Below, piece by piece: positions 1 through 9,664 of a stretch of 64,000 bases of DNA. Positions within the stretch are counted from its first letter, which is position 1, and each line of letters begins with the position of its first letter. The stretch spans positions 124,001-188,000 of the forward strand of contig JAUNIB010000003.1 of assembly GCA_030523645.1 (NCBI GenBank), written 5' to 3'. The position numbers and the translations under genes are program-made. The DNA is from Selenomonadaceae bacterium (GTDB taxonomy: Bacteria > Bacillota > Negativicutes > Selenomonadales > Selenomonadaceae). The notes beneath the pieces are model-generated. The model did not search any database, had not been told where the DNA came from, and saw only the letters and a program-made list of their open reading frames with translations.

Positions 1-665
1 GTTGCCCGGACAATCGCCGCGGCAATGGCAAAATACGGCCCGTAGGCGAAGAACTCATCCTTCTTTTTCTTCGTGGCTATCAGCAGAACAGCCGCAGTCA
101 AACCGCCGAGAAGAAAGCCAAACGCCACCGCCGATGATGTATATCCGGCTCCCAGCCATATCCCCAGGGCCGTAATCAGTTTGATATCGCCTCCGAAGAT
201 ACTCCCCTTCATGGCCACCGCCAGCAGCAGCATTATCCCTCCCGCCGCCAAGCCGGACAAGAGCGCCTCCATCGGCCCCGGCGGCAGCACCGGTGTCCCC
301 GGCGGCAGGCTCAGATACTCGGGCATATATTCCGCCGTCAGTGACTGGCCTATGCCGGCTGCCGACAAAAGCAGGACAGCCGAATCAAATATAATGTATT
401 GCTCCCAATCCGTAATCGAGATGAACAGCAGCGACAGATAAAAGCACAAATTAAAAATCCCTGCCAGCGGATATGCGGTATCAAATTGAAAGAAGGCGGC
501 AGCACAGCCAGCAAACAGCAGGGGCAAACGATAAACTGCCCGGCTTCTGATTTCACCGGGAAAGCTCAGTTCCTCCGTTTCACGGCTGTATAATAGGTCA
601 ATCAGCTTAGACATTCCGACGGCAGCTATACATGAAAAAATTGCAGTCAATACAACACGCAGCAT
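1..665 (-). CDS. Prepilin peptidase (A24 family, CpaA/TadV type), 3' end cut by window edge
   Basis: Reading the minus strand from an ATG at 665 gives 221 codons open to the window edge, so the C-terminus is missing. The protein is hydrophobic with several membrane segments. It carries both aspartate motifs of aspartyl prepilin peptidases: D86 in a TDWEQYII stretch, and D160 in FGGDIKL (GGDxK). The family cleaves the leader of Flp pilins and TadE-type pseudopilins in the inner membrane. It lies divergent to the Tad operon starting at 864, so it very likely processes the pilin at 6134. A weak GGGTGGT ribosome site precedes the start. The family is secure; the exact subfamily is inferred from context. 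Confidence 0.85.
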   Translation of the reverse strand, partial: MLRVVLTAIFSCIAAVGMSKLIDLLYSRETEELSFPGEIRSRAVYRLPLLFAGCAAAFFQFDTAYPLAGIFNLCFYLSLLFISITDWEQYIIFDSAVLLLSAAGIGQSLTAEYMPEYLSLPPGTPVLPPGPMEALLSGLAAGGIMLLLAVAMKGSIFGGDIKLITALGIWLGAGYTSSAVAFGFLLGGLTAAVLLIATKKKKDEFFAYGPYFAIAAAIVRA

Positions 666-863
666 ATTTACCACCCAAGATAATTATTCAATAACACAAT
701 AAAACAATTAAAAGCTGCAGTCAACATCATACCAATGGTAATAAAATAAAAAAATCAGGAAAATTTAGCACATTTTCTGTAAATTTGTTGTATAATTATG
801 AATGGCTTTTTATAATTTGAAATCATCACTAATAAAAATTCTTAAATAAGGATGTAGTAAATT
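666..863. promoter_or_regulatory. Divergent AT-rich promoter region of the Tad locus
   Basis: This gene-free spacer between the prepilin peptidase and cpaB is much more AT-rich than its surroundings. A TATAAT lies at 791-796 on the plus strand, about 70 bases before cpaB, but no good -35 is present at 17 bases. Either an activator is needed or the call is chance. Confidence 0.4.
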
Positions 864-1802
864 ATGCCTAAAAATGTGCGTGACATGTTGCAGCAATTCA
901 GTGACAAGCTTACATACAAGCACTGGCTTATTGTCGCCGGTGCCGTGAGCTGCGTTTTAGGAATACTGGTCTACCTCTCTTTGGGCAGTGGCGAGCCGGA
1001 AAAGCTCCCCGTACAGCCGATACAGAAGAAAACGGTCAAGGTGCTGGCTGCCAAGACCGACATCCCGCCCCGGGCTATCATTAACGATAAAATGCTGTCT
1101 CTGATAGAGCTTCCCGAGGATACGGTACCGGAGGGTGCTGTGTCCGACATCAGAGCCGTGGTAAACAACCCTGCCGCCATAATCATAATGAAGGGCGACA
1201 TCATCACGAAGAAAAAAATTATGAGCGACCCCAAGATGGCCGGCTTCGTAGGAATGATTCCCGCCGACTGCCGAGCTGTTTCCGTAGGCATCAGTGATGT
1301 CACCGGTGTTGCAGGCTTTGCTGTTGCCGGTGATTATGTCGATGTTATGGTTGTCACCGGACGCAAGGAAGACGGCCGACTGATTGGACGACTCCTTCTG
1401 CAGAATGTTCTGCTTCTGGGTATAAACAAATCCGGCGGCAATGCCAACGAGAAGCCCGCAAAGGTAAGTGATGACAAGAGCGGCGACAAAAATTCCGACG
1501 GCACCGTCAAGGCATCCAAGGAATCTATGGCCACCGCCACTCTGGCATTGACTCCCGACGATGCCCTGCGCCTTGCCACCACCGCCCAAAACGGTATTGT
1601 ATACCTCACACTGCGTCCGTATAAACCCAAGAATGAGGTCGTCGCAACTCAGGAATATATAGTGAACACCGAGCAGCGGAAGGCTCCCGCCAACCCTGCA
1701 GGCGCATCTGCTCCGGCAGCAGGCCGGCACGCTCCGTCGTCAGGCAGCGGACCGGTAGAGGTCATCAGAGGCACAACCGCAACAAGAGAGGGGGGACGCT
1801 GA
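864..1802 (+). CDS. cpaB: Flp pilus assembly protein CpaB/RcpC
   Basis: A 312-residue protein with an N-terminal membrane anchor (about residues 20-41). A SAF-type domain follows at about 55-115, then the RcpC/CpaB region. The last 35 residues are Ala/Pro/Gly-rich. In Tad systems CpaB is a periplasmic partner of the outer-membrane secretin, and the secretin gene begins one base after this stop codon. AAGGATG upstream serves as ribosome-binding site for the ATG. First gene of the plus-strand Tad operon. Confidence 0.9.
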   Translation: MPKNVRDMLQQFSDKLTYKHWLIVAGAVSCVLGILVYLSLGSGEPEKLPVQPIQKKTVKVLAAKTDIPPRAIINDKMLSLIELPEDTVPEGAVSDIRAVVNNPAAIIIMKGDIITKKKIMSDPKMAGFVGMIPADCRAVSVGISDVTGVAGFAVAGDYVDVMVVTGRKEDGRLIGRLLLQNVLLLGINKSGGNANEKPAKVSDDKSGDKNSDGTVKASKESMATATLALTPDDALRLATTAQNGIVYLTLRPYKPKNEVVATQEYIVNTEQRKAPANPAGASAPAAGRHAPSSGSGPVEVIRGTTATREGGR

Positions 1803-1803
1803 T

Positions 1804-3162
1804 ATGCTGAGAACAATAAGAAAAAATATAGGGCGTCTTCTTCCGAAAAAACTCTTTGCCGGTGCAGCGATAACCGCCCTGCTGTTCACCGGCAGCGTCG
1901 CCGAAGCTGCCAAGCCCGAACAGCTCTATTTGGAAATGAACCAGGCCTATCACCTCTCCCCGGAGGATGATGAGCTGACCATCGTCCGCGTGGCAGTCAC
2001 CAATCCCGCCATCGCGGATGTACGGGTAATAGATAACACCAGTCTGAACATCGTAGGCTACAAGGGGGGCTCCACCAGCCTCACAATCTGGTACTCCGAT
2101 GACTCAATGGAGGACTACAACATTACCGTTGCTCCCACCGATTCCGGCTTCGCCGAACTGATAAAGAAAATAATGAATGTCCCCGGTGTACAGGTTGAGA
2201 AAATTTCCGACCGGGTACTTCTCCGCGGCTCAGTAGACAATCAGTACCAGAAAAATCAGGCTCAGATGATTGCCGAAATGTTTGCCGATAAGGAACATGT
2301 CATCAACCTTCTGAAAATGACAAAGCCGCTCCAGATAAATCTGGCAGCTCTCGTTATCGATATTTCCTCCAACGATGCCAAGGACTTCGGTTTCTCCTAC
2401 GGAAATTCCAGTGTAGACACCAATTCCAGCGGCAATGTCAGCGTAAGCGACATTACCTTCGGCACCGTCGGCACCTTCTACGGCGGTCAGAATTTCCATC
2501 ACATTTCCGGCAAGGTCGGTGCTCCGGTAGATGTTATGCTCCGAGCGCTTGTCAGTCAGGGCAAGGCGGAAATCCTCTCCCGCCCAAACATTACCACCCT
2601 CAGCGGTGAGGAAGCCAACATTCTCATCGGCGGTGAAATACCGGTACCTACCTCCAAGGACGGAGAAATCTCCGTCACCTGGCGTGACTACGGTATTAAG
2701 CTGAACATTGAGCCTACCTCCGATGATGCCGAAAACATCACCGCAAAGGTTCAGGCAGAAATCAGCACCTTGGACTACGCCCATCAGGTATCCACCTCCG
2801 CCGGCACCATTCCTGCCCTCACCTCCCGCAAAGCCGGAACCTCCGTCAGCCTGAGATCGGGTACGGCACTGGCCATCGGCGGTCTTCTGAACAGTGAAGA
2901 CGCCAAAACCGTAACAAAAATTCCGCTGCTGGGCGACATACCCATCATCGGTCAGTTCTTCCGTCATACCTCCACCAGCAAGGAAAAGAGGGAAATGCTC
3001 ATCCTGCTGGTACCGAGCATTGTAGACGAGTACACGCCGGTATCAACCACCGAGAAGATGGCCGGCGCCCTTAACCGAAGCAAGCTGGAGCAGGAAAACA
3101 TGCCCAAGGTGAATGTCAACGCACCTCCCAGCCGAAACGAAAAAGTAAGAAGAATGCCGTAA
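1804..3162 (+). CDS. cpaC: Tad secretin CpaC/RcpA (outer-membrane pilus channel)
   Basis: 452 residues with a signal peptide (Lys/Arg-rich start, hydrophobic core, cut near VAEA-AKPE). A pilus N-terminal/BON-like region covers about 40-180, and the type II/III secretin domain about 210-425. Secretin landmarks include GGEIPVPTS and the C-terminal SLRSGTALAIGGLL stretch. Secretins form the outer-membrane pore for the pilus, so this gene is direct evidence of a second membrane. The start lies one base after the cpaB stop, implying cotranscription. No RcpB or pilotin gene is seen nearby. Confidence 0.93.
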   Translation: MLRTIRKNIGRLLPKKLFAGAAITALLFTGSVAEAAKPEQLYLEMNQAYHLSPEDDELTIVRVAVTNPAIADVRVIDNTSLNIVGYKGGSTSLTIWYSDDSMEDYNITVAPTDSGFAELIKKIMNVPGVQVEKISDRVLLRGSVDNQYQKNQAQMIAEMFADKEHVINLLKMTKPLQINLAALVIDISSNDAKDFGFSYGNSSVDTNSSGNVSVSDITFGTVGTFYGGQNFHHISGKVGAPVDVMLRALVSQGKAEILSRPNITTLSGEEANILIGGEIPVPTSKDGEISVTWRDYGIKLNIEPTSDDAENITAKVQAEISTLDYAHQVSTSAGTIPALTSRKAGTSVSLRSGTALAIGGLLNSEDAKTVTKIPLLGDIPIIGQFFRHTSTSKEKREMLILLVPSIVDEYTPVSTTEKMAGALNRSKLEQENMPKVNVNAPPSRNEKVRRMP

Positions 3163-3178
3163 AGAGCAGGTGAATACC

Positions 3179-4009
3179 ATGGTAGAAGATAAAATCAGCG
3201 GTGTCGTCATTACCTTTTTCAGTACGGCTTCTGCCGTAGGTAAAACGCTCATCAGTATAAACATGGCCGCCGAATTGGCCAGACAGGGTTATCGTGTCTG
3301 TCTGGCTGATTTTGATTTACAGTTCGGCGATGTGGCCAATTATCTGCAGATGCAGGGCTCCGCTACCGTATACAACGCTGCCCAGCGACTGGCTGAGGAC
3401 AGCGAGTACCCACTGGAGGAGCTTGTTTCCACCTGTTCATACAACAATGTAAGCTTCGGCGTGCTGGCTGCCCCGGAGGAACTTTCGCAGGCCTACAACT
3501 TCACCGCCGACATGGCAGAGCAAATCGTAAAGTGCCTGCGTATGCGCTACGATTATGTAATCATCGACACTACCTCCATGTTCAGCGTGCTGAATCTTTC
3601 CCTACTGGATTTAAGTACCATCATCACTTTCCTCGGAGTAGTCGACTTCATTCCTACTATTAAAAATATGAAGATTGGCAACGAAACGCTCCAATCCCTG
3701 AACTATGATTCCAACAAAATCCGTCTGGTCCTGAACCGCAGCGACTCCGCTACCCAGCTCAGCATCCGCGAGGTAGAAGAAAAAACACTGGGCAGCTCCT
3801 TCTATCATGTCCTGTCCAATGACTTCCGGGCCGCCAACGAGTCTGTCCAGAGCGGAATTCCGCTGGTTTTGCGCCAGACCAACAATCAGCTTACCAAGGA
3901 CTTACGCCAGTTGGTCGCGCTGTATACAAATCGGGCCTATCAGGAAGAAGAATTTTTCGAAGAGCCGGCTCAAAAATCCGGTGGCTGGTTCTCGAAGCTC
4001 TTTAGCTGA
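3179..4009 (+). CDS. TadZ/CpaE-like MinD-family ATPase with altered deviant Walker A
   Basis: A 276-residue ParA/MinD-superfamily protein. The frame opens at a GTG (3170), but that codon overlaps the AGCAGG ribosome site. The ATG at 3179 has ideal spacing and is preferred. The P-loop reads STASAVGKT: the GKT is present, but the signature lysine of the deviant Walker A motif (normally KGGxGKT) is replaced by alanine. The protein lacks a receiver domain, unlike its neighbour at 4023. TadZ proteins localise the pilus machine at a pole. Two tandem paralogues suggest a heterodimer or a regulatory, non-hydrolysing partner; that is inference. Confidence 0.85.
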   Translation: MVEDKISGVVITFFSTASAVGKTLISINMAAELARQGYRVCLADFDLQFGDVANYLQMQGSATVYNAAQRLAEDSEYPLEELVSTCSYNNVSFGVLAAPEELSQAYNFTADMAEQIVKCLRMRYDYVIIDTTSMFSVLNLSLLDLSTIITFLGVVDFIPTIKNMKIGNETLQSLNYDSNKIRLVLNRSDSATQLSIREVEEKTLGSSFYHVLSNDFRAANESVQSGIPLVLRQTNNQLTKDLRQLVALYTNRAYQEEEFFEEPAQKSGGWFSKLFS

Positions 4010-4022
4010 GGTGGTGTAAGAA

Positions 4023-5144
4023 ATGCTGTATAATGTTCTGATTGTAGAACGCAACAGATTGTATCTGGAAAAAATGGCCGCCGTCATCCAGAGTCTTGAC
4101 GGCTACGAGCTGGCAGCCCGCTTTCAGGAGCCGCTGGAGGCACTGGGACAGGGCAAGGTTTTTAAGCCGAACCTCATTTTGCTTGACATCGACATGGATG
4201 ATGCCATCTCGCTGGTCAAGGATTTTACCGAAGCCTTCCCCAACGCCTCCGTCGTCTGTACCGGTGAAAAATGGCAGGGCGACAGCGCCAGCCACTTCGT
4301 CAAGGCCGGAGCGAGAGGCTATCTGATAAAACCCTTCACCGCCAGCGAATTCAGGTCAGCCATTGAAAGCTTTGCCAAGAGCGGCATGGAGTCCGCCTCT
4401 CAGGTACTGACCTTCTTCAGCCCCAAGGGCAAAAGCGGCAAAACCACACTGGTGGCCAGCCTCGCTTTGGCTCTGGCCCGCAGCACCGGTGAGCAGGTAG
4501 GCATCATCGATGCCGATCTGCAGTTCTGCGACATGGGTCTTTTCTTCAACCTTGACCCGGCCAGCACTATTGTGGAAGCTGTGCGTGACATAAACTTCCT
4601 GTCCCCCATCTCCCTATCGACCTATTTCTGCGAAGTAGAGCCGAATGTCCGGGTGCTTTGCGGCACCCGCAACCCCAGTCTTATAGACAGAGTTGACATT
4701 CCCTCCTTTGAGGCGCTGATAAAAATGTCCCGCAGCCTCTTCCGCTATGTACTGATAGATGTACCGGCGGGATTCTGCCCCACATCTATTGCCGCCGCAG
4801 AAATGGCGGACACCACCTATCTGATGACCATGCTCAGCGGCACCTACGAGCTGCAGCATCTGAGCCGGGCCAGAGAGATGTTTCAGGACTGGGAGGACAT
4901 TGACAGCCGTCTGAAGGTGATGATTACCCGAGTATCCCCCTGTAACGAAAAGGCGCGGCAGCAGCTGTCCGATGACCTCGGCTACACAGTAGAAGCAATC
5001 ATCCCCAACGAATACAAGCTTGTTTCGGAGGCCGCCAATGCCGGCCGCATTGCCCTGGATGTGAAGGATGATACTCCCTTCGCCGCCGCTATCGGCAATC
5101 TGGCGGATTCCATCAGTCTTCACCGTCGCTGGGTGGCACCATGA
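4023..5144 (+). CDS. cpaE: TadZ/CpaE with receiver domain and MinD-like ATPase
   Basis: 373 residues. Residues 1-120 form a response-regulator-like receiver with acidic DID at 55-57 in the phospho-acceptor position and K103 in LIKPF. Residues 127-370 are a MinD-like ATPase with intact deviant Walker A PKGKSGKTT (K135 and K140) and a DADLQF switch segment. It is the conventional CpaE/TadZ of the locus. It starts 13 bases after the previous gene and overlaps tadB by ATGA at 5141-5144, so translation is likely coupled. Confidence 0.9.
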   Translation: MLYNVLIVERNRLYLEKMAAVIQSLDGYELAARFQEPLEALGQGKVFKPNLILLDIDMDDAISLVKDFTEAFPNASVVCTGEKWQGDSASHFVKAGARGYLIKPFTASEFRSAIESFAKSGMESASQVLTFFSPKGKSGKTTLVASLALALARSTGEQVGIIDADLQFCDMGLFFNLDPASTIVEAVRDINFLSPISLSTYFCEVEPNVRVLCGTRNPSLIDRVDIPSFEALIKMSRSLFRYVLIDVPAGFCPTSIAAAEMADTTYLMTMLSGTYELQHLSRAREMFQDWEDIDSRLKVMITRVSPCNEKARQQLSDDLGYTVEAIIPNEYKLVSEAANAGRIALDVKDDTPFAAAIGNLADSISLHRRWVAP

Positions 5145-6112
5145 ATTTCCTGATTGCCTTCCTGACCGCTGTACTCTGCTATATTCTCCTCTATCTCTTT
5201 CTGCGCCGCCGTCAGGCCGCCAAGGAAGCCCTCCGCCAGCGGATGGCTCGACTGGAGAATACCGGAGGCATGGACAGCCGCGGAAACAACGACGATGAAA
5301 GCCGGGCTGAATCAGCCGCATTCCGCTTTGTCCGTGGTATTGCCAAACAGCTGCGGAAGATACACAATTCCGCGGATCTGGATTTCCGGATGCAGCAGGC
5401 GGACTGGCCTCTGCTTGGCTCAGAATTTCTCGTTATTATTTTTTCTATCGGCTTACTGCTGGGGACCATCCTTTTTCTCCTTACGCTCCAGCTTCTCAAT
5501 CTTTTCCTCGGTATCAGCGCGGGAGTTCTTTTCGGCCTGATTTATCTGAAACAAAGCATAAAGCGGCGGCGGCAGAAATTTGTCAACCAGCTTGGTGACT
5601 GCCTCATGATGGTGGCAAATGCCCTGCGGGCCGGCTTCAGCTTCATGCAGGCCATGGAACTTGTTTCCCGGGAAATGGATGCTCCCCTGGGAAGCGAATT
5701 TCGCAAAGTTATCGGCGAAATGAATGTGGGCGCTTCTCTGGAAACGGCTTTATCCAATATGAGTAAACGAATGGAATCATCTGACTTTGATTTAGTCGTG
5801 ACTGCCGTACTAATTCAAAGACAGGTCGGGGGTAATTTGTCCCAAATTTTAGACACAATCAGTGATACCATTCGCGAGCGAATCCGGATGAAGGCGGAAA
5901 TACTGACTTTGACCGCTCAGGGAAGATTTTCCGGAATGATACTTTTAGCCTTGCCTTTTGTCGTATGTGGGTTTATAATGATTACGAACCCAGGATACCT
6001 TCAGCCTATGCTAAGTTCTACCGCGGGACAGATTGCCCTGTTTGTAGGTTTGATTCTTGAGTTCATCGGCTACTTAATTATCAAGCGCATCGTAAACATC
6101 GACTGCGCATAG
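5141..6112 (+). CDS. tadB: Tad inner-membrane platform protein TadB
   Basis: 323 residues with an N-terminal membrane segment, two mid-protein segments (about 85-130), a cytoplasmic type II secretion F domain (about 150-275) and C-terminal membrane helices. TadB and TadC make the membrane platform driven by the TadA ATPase. It overlaps the CpaE gene by four bases. Its partner tadC is 2 kb away beyond flp, tadE and tadA, which is not the usual tadA-tadB-tadC order. Confidence 0.9.
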   Translation: MNFLIAFLTAVLCYILLYLFLRRRQAAKEALRQRMARLENTGGMDSRGNNDDESRAESAAFRFVRGIAKQLRKIHNSADLDFRMQQADWPLLGSEFLVIIFSIGLLLGTILFLLTLQLLNLFLGISAGVLFGLIYLKQSIKRRRQKFVNQLGDCLMMVANALRAGFSFMQAMELVSREMDAPLGSEFRKVIGEMNVGASLETALSNMSKRMESSDFDLVVTAVLIQRQVGGNLSQILDTISDTIRERIRMKAEILTLTAQGRFSGMILLALPFVVCGFIMITNPGYLQPMLSSTAGQIALFVGLILEFIGYLIIKRIVNIDCA

Positions 6113-6133
6113 GACTTTAGGGAGGTATGGAAA

Positions 6134-6328
6134 ATGAAAAAATTCATGGAAAAGTATCTGGGCAAAAAAGGTCAGGGCATGGTTGAGTACGCTTTGATTA
6201 TTGCATTCGTTGTCGGTATTGCTGCTGTCGCATTCGGCGGTGAATCCGGTCTCGGCAAAGCAATTAAGGACACCTTCACAAAGGCAACTACCACTCTGAA
6301 CACCCTTGCCGGCAACAAAACGACCTGA
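6134..6328 (+). CDS. flp: Flp/Fap-type major pilin prepilin
   Basis: A 64-residue prepilin. A short Lys-rich leader ends at G13, followed by QGMVEYALIIAF, so after cleavage glutamate is at +5 as in type IVb Flp pilins. A single hydrophobic helix follows, then a short Gly/Lys/Thr tail. GGGAGGT provides a strong ribosome site. A rho-independent terminator follows directly at 6375-6415, which should make pilin transcripts more abundant than those of the downstream assembly genes. Confidence 0.93.
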   Translation: MKKFMEKYLGKKGQGMVEYALIIAFVVGIAAVAFGGESGLGKAIKDTFTKATTTLNTLAGNKTT

Positions 6329-6374
6329 TAAAGCAACTATATTATTGAAGGATAACGGGAACGAGTTGTCCTCC

Positions 6375-6415
6375 AAAAAGGCAGTCTTCTTACATCGGAG
6401 AAGACTGCCTTTTTT
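6375..6415 (+). terminator. Intrinsic terminator/attenuator after flp
   Basis: A 15-base stem (arms at about 6376-6390 and 6399-6413) with an 8-base loop, followed by a run of six T. It lies inside the Tad operon, between flp and tadE. It probably lets pilin mRNA accumulate while some read-through serves tadE-tadA-tadC. Confidence 0.85.
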
Positions 6416-6436
6416 CATAACAGAAGGAGGCATGGC

Positions 6437-6892
6437 ATGAAAAACCAAAAAGGACAGGGCATACTGGAGTTTGCCATTATCCTGCCGCTGTTTCTTCTTT
6501 TATCTATCGGTGCCATTTTCTTCGGCATGATGTTCGCCGATTATGTGGCTATCAATTCCATCGCCAGCCGCTCCGCCAGAGAAGCCTCGCTGATAACAAC
6601 GCAGGAGTACCAGGCTTCCGGTCATAACTATGACACGGTACGGCAAAAGTTCTCAACTCAGACTATGCCCGCCGGGATTTACACCTGGGACTACAGCAAG
6701 GACAGCGATTTCCACCTTGAATACGACAAGGCAAATCAGGCGGTACTTGTAACAGTAACCGCTTCCATAGATAAGACCTCCGGCTTTTATCCCGCAGTCG
6801 GCAATCTCTTGGAGGGCAGTGCGTTGGAAAAGCTGACCGTCACCTATCGGATGTTCAGCGAAGAAGCATTGCCGGATAAACCTACCGAGTAA
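6437..6892 (+). CDS. tadE: TadE-like minor pseudopilin
   Basis: 151 residues. The N-terminus has a pseudopilin cleavage site after G6 (KNQKG-QGILEFAIILP) with glutamate at +5, then one hydrophobic helix and a periplasmic domain. TadE and TadF pseudopilins are processed by the same peptidase as Flp and are needed for pilus assembly. It sits between the flp terminator and the tadA ATPase. AGAAGGAGG gives a strong ribosome site. Confidence 0.88.
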   Translation: MKNQKGQGILEFAIILPLFLLLSIGAIFFGMMFADYVAINSIASRSAREASLITTQEYQASGHNYDTVRQKFSTQTMPAGIYTWDYSKDSDFHLEYDKANQAVLVTVTASIDKTSGFYPAVGNLLEGSALEKLTVTYRMFSEEALPDKPTE

Positions 6893-6917
6893 AATGAAAT
6901 ATTAAAGGGGTGAGCAA

Positions 6918-8297
<1,380 letters not shown>

Positions 8298-9281
8298 ATG
8301 CTGAAGCTGCTTTTCGCTATCTCCGTAAGCGTATTCGTCTTCCTGCTCATCGCGGCCTATATCCGCAAGCTCATTTTGCCGAGTCTGGAAGTACAGGAAC
8401 GCATGCGGGGAATTTCCCAACATCCGACACAGAACACGCAGACAAAGAATGATGTCCCCCAGACAAGAATCGACTGGCGCAGACGAGCCGCTGGACGAAA
8501 TCTGGCCGATATCCCCTTCTCCCAGCGAGTCTTTCTGCCGCTGATGCATTCTATCGAGAGATTTGTGCGGCTTCTGGCTCCGGCGGAGATATCCGCCATG
8601 ATTGAGCGCAAGCTGGTTCTGGCCGGATTGCAGTACAAGTGGACTCCCGGCCGAGTCATCGTCATCATGCTGATTCTCGGCACAGTCACACTGACCGCCG
8701 TATTCTATCGTCTGTACAACTCTGATATGCTGCTGATACAGAAAATCGTTCTGGCGATTATTTCTGTTTTCTCCGCAGCCGCTATGCCGATAGTCATTCT
8801 GAACATAAAAATCCAGAACCGCCAAAAGAAAATATTCTATCAGCTTCCGGAGGTGCTTGACCTGCTCAGCGTCAGCGTCGAGGCAGGACTTTCCTTCGAC
8901 GGGGCCCTGCGCCGAATCGTTGACCGGATGACCGGGCCGCTGGTAGACGAATGCAAGAAGCTCATGGGCGACATCCGCATGGGTATGATTCGCCGGACGG
9001 CTTTGCAGAAGATGGCTGAGCGCTGTGATGTTGACGAGGTGTCTCTCTTCGTCACCTCCATTATTCAGGCGGAGCGTCTTGGCACAAGCATGGGCCGCAC
9101 GCTGAAGATTCAGGCCGACAATGTACGGGAGCGTCATCGTCAGTATGTCCGGGCCTTGGCACTGAAGGCCCCGGTCAAAATCGTCTTCCCCCTTGTATTC
9201 TTTATCTTCCCCGCCCTTCTGATTGTGGCCCTCGGGCCGCCGCTGATTACCATTACACAGAGATTCTTAGGCGGTCATTGA
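8298..9281 (+). CDS. tadC: Tad inner-membrane platform protein TadC
   Basis: 327 residues with an N-terminal helix, a pair of central membrane helices (about 120-175), a type II secretion F domain (about 185-300, LPEVLDLLSVSVEAGLSF) and a C-terminal membrane segment. It starts immediately after the tadA stop. Its stop codon is three bases from the reading-frame opening of the DUF192 gene, so all are probably on one mRNA. Confidence 0.9.
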   Translation: MLKLLFAISVSVFVFLLIAAYIRKLILPSLEVQERMRGISQHPTQNTQTKNDVPQTRIDWRRRAAGRNLADIPFSQRVFLPLMHSIERFVRLLAPAEISAMIERKLVLAGLQYKWTPGRVIVIMLILGTVTLTAVFYRLYNSDMLLIQKIVLAIISVFSAAAMPIVILNIKIQNRQKKIFYQLPEVLDLLSVSVEAGLSFDGALRRIVDRMTGPLVDECKKLMGDIRMGMIRRTALQKMAERCDVDEVSLFVTSIIQAERLGTSMGRTLKIQADNVRERHRQYVRALALKAPVKIVFPLVFFIFPALLIVALGPPLITITQRFLGGH

Positions 9282-9292
9282 GAGGCATTGCC

Positions 9293-9664
9293 ATGGCAAA
9301 AATCATCGAATATGAAATAAAAGGTGACCCCAACGGACAAAAAAAATATCCGCTGCTTCGTCTTGAAGCAGCGGATAATTTTGTATCTCGTTTTCGTGGG
9401 CTGATGCTCCGTCGGTCTCTTGATGGCTGTGACGGTCTGCTGCTCAGTCCCTGCAGCAGCGTTCACATGTGCTTTATGCGGTTTCCCCTCGATATTGTCT
9501 ATCTTGATGAGGACTGCCGCATCATCAAGATAGTTCCCCGGCTCAGACCGTGGCTGGGAATGAGCTGCTGTCTCAGTGCGAAGGCTGCCGTCGAGCTGCC
9601 TGCCGGAAAAGCAGCGGAGCTGGGACTGGCGGAAGGATATGCAATCAGTCCTCGTCCCAGGTAA
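9293..9664 (+). CDS. DUF192 family protein at end of Tad operon
   Basis: A 123-residue DUF192 protein with the family core RFRGLMLR, then SSVHMCFMRFPLDIVYLD and a C-terminal LPAGKAAELGL. The frame opens at a TTG (9278), but AGAGG seven bases before the ATG at 9293 makes that the true start. No signal peptide is seen. DUF192 proteins are often found beside Tad/pilus genes in Firmicutes, but the molecular function is unknown. Its 3' end overlaps the convergent tadG 3' end by 20 bases. Confidence 0.85.
   Translation: MAKIIEYEIKGDPNGQKKYPLLRLEAADNFVSRFRGLMLRRSLDGCDGLLLSPCSSVHMCFMRFPLDIVYLDEDCRIIKIVPRLRPWLGMSCCLSAKAAVELPAGKAAELGLAEGYAISPRPR

Noticed and set aside
3170-3178. GTG start for the first TadZ gene
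   Set aside because: The GTG overlaps the AGCAGG ribosome site that is ideally spaced for the ATG at 3179.
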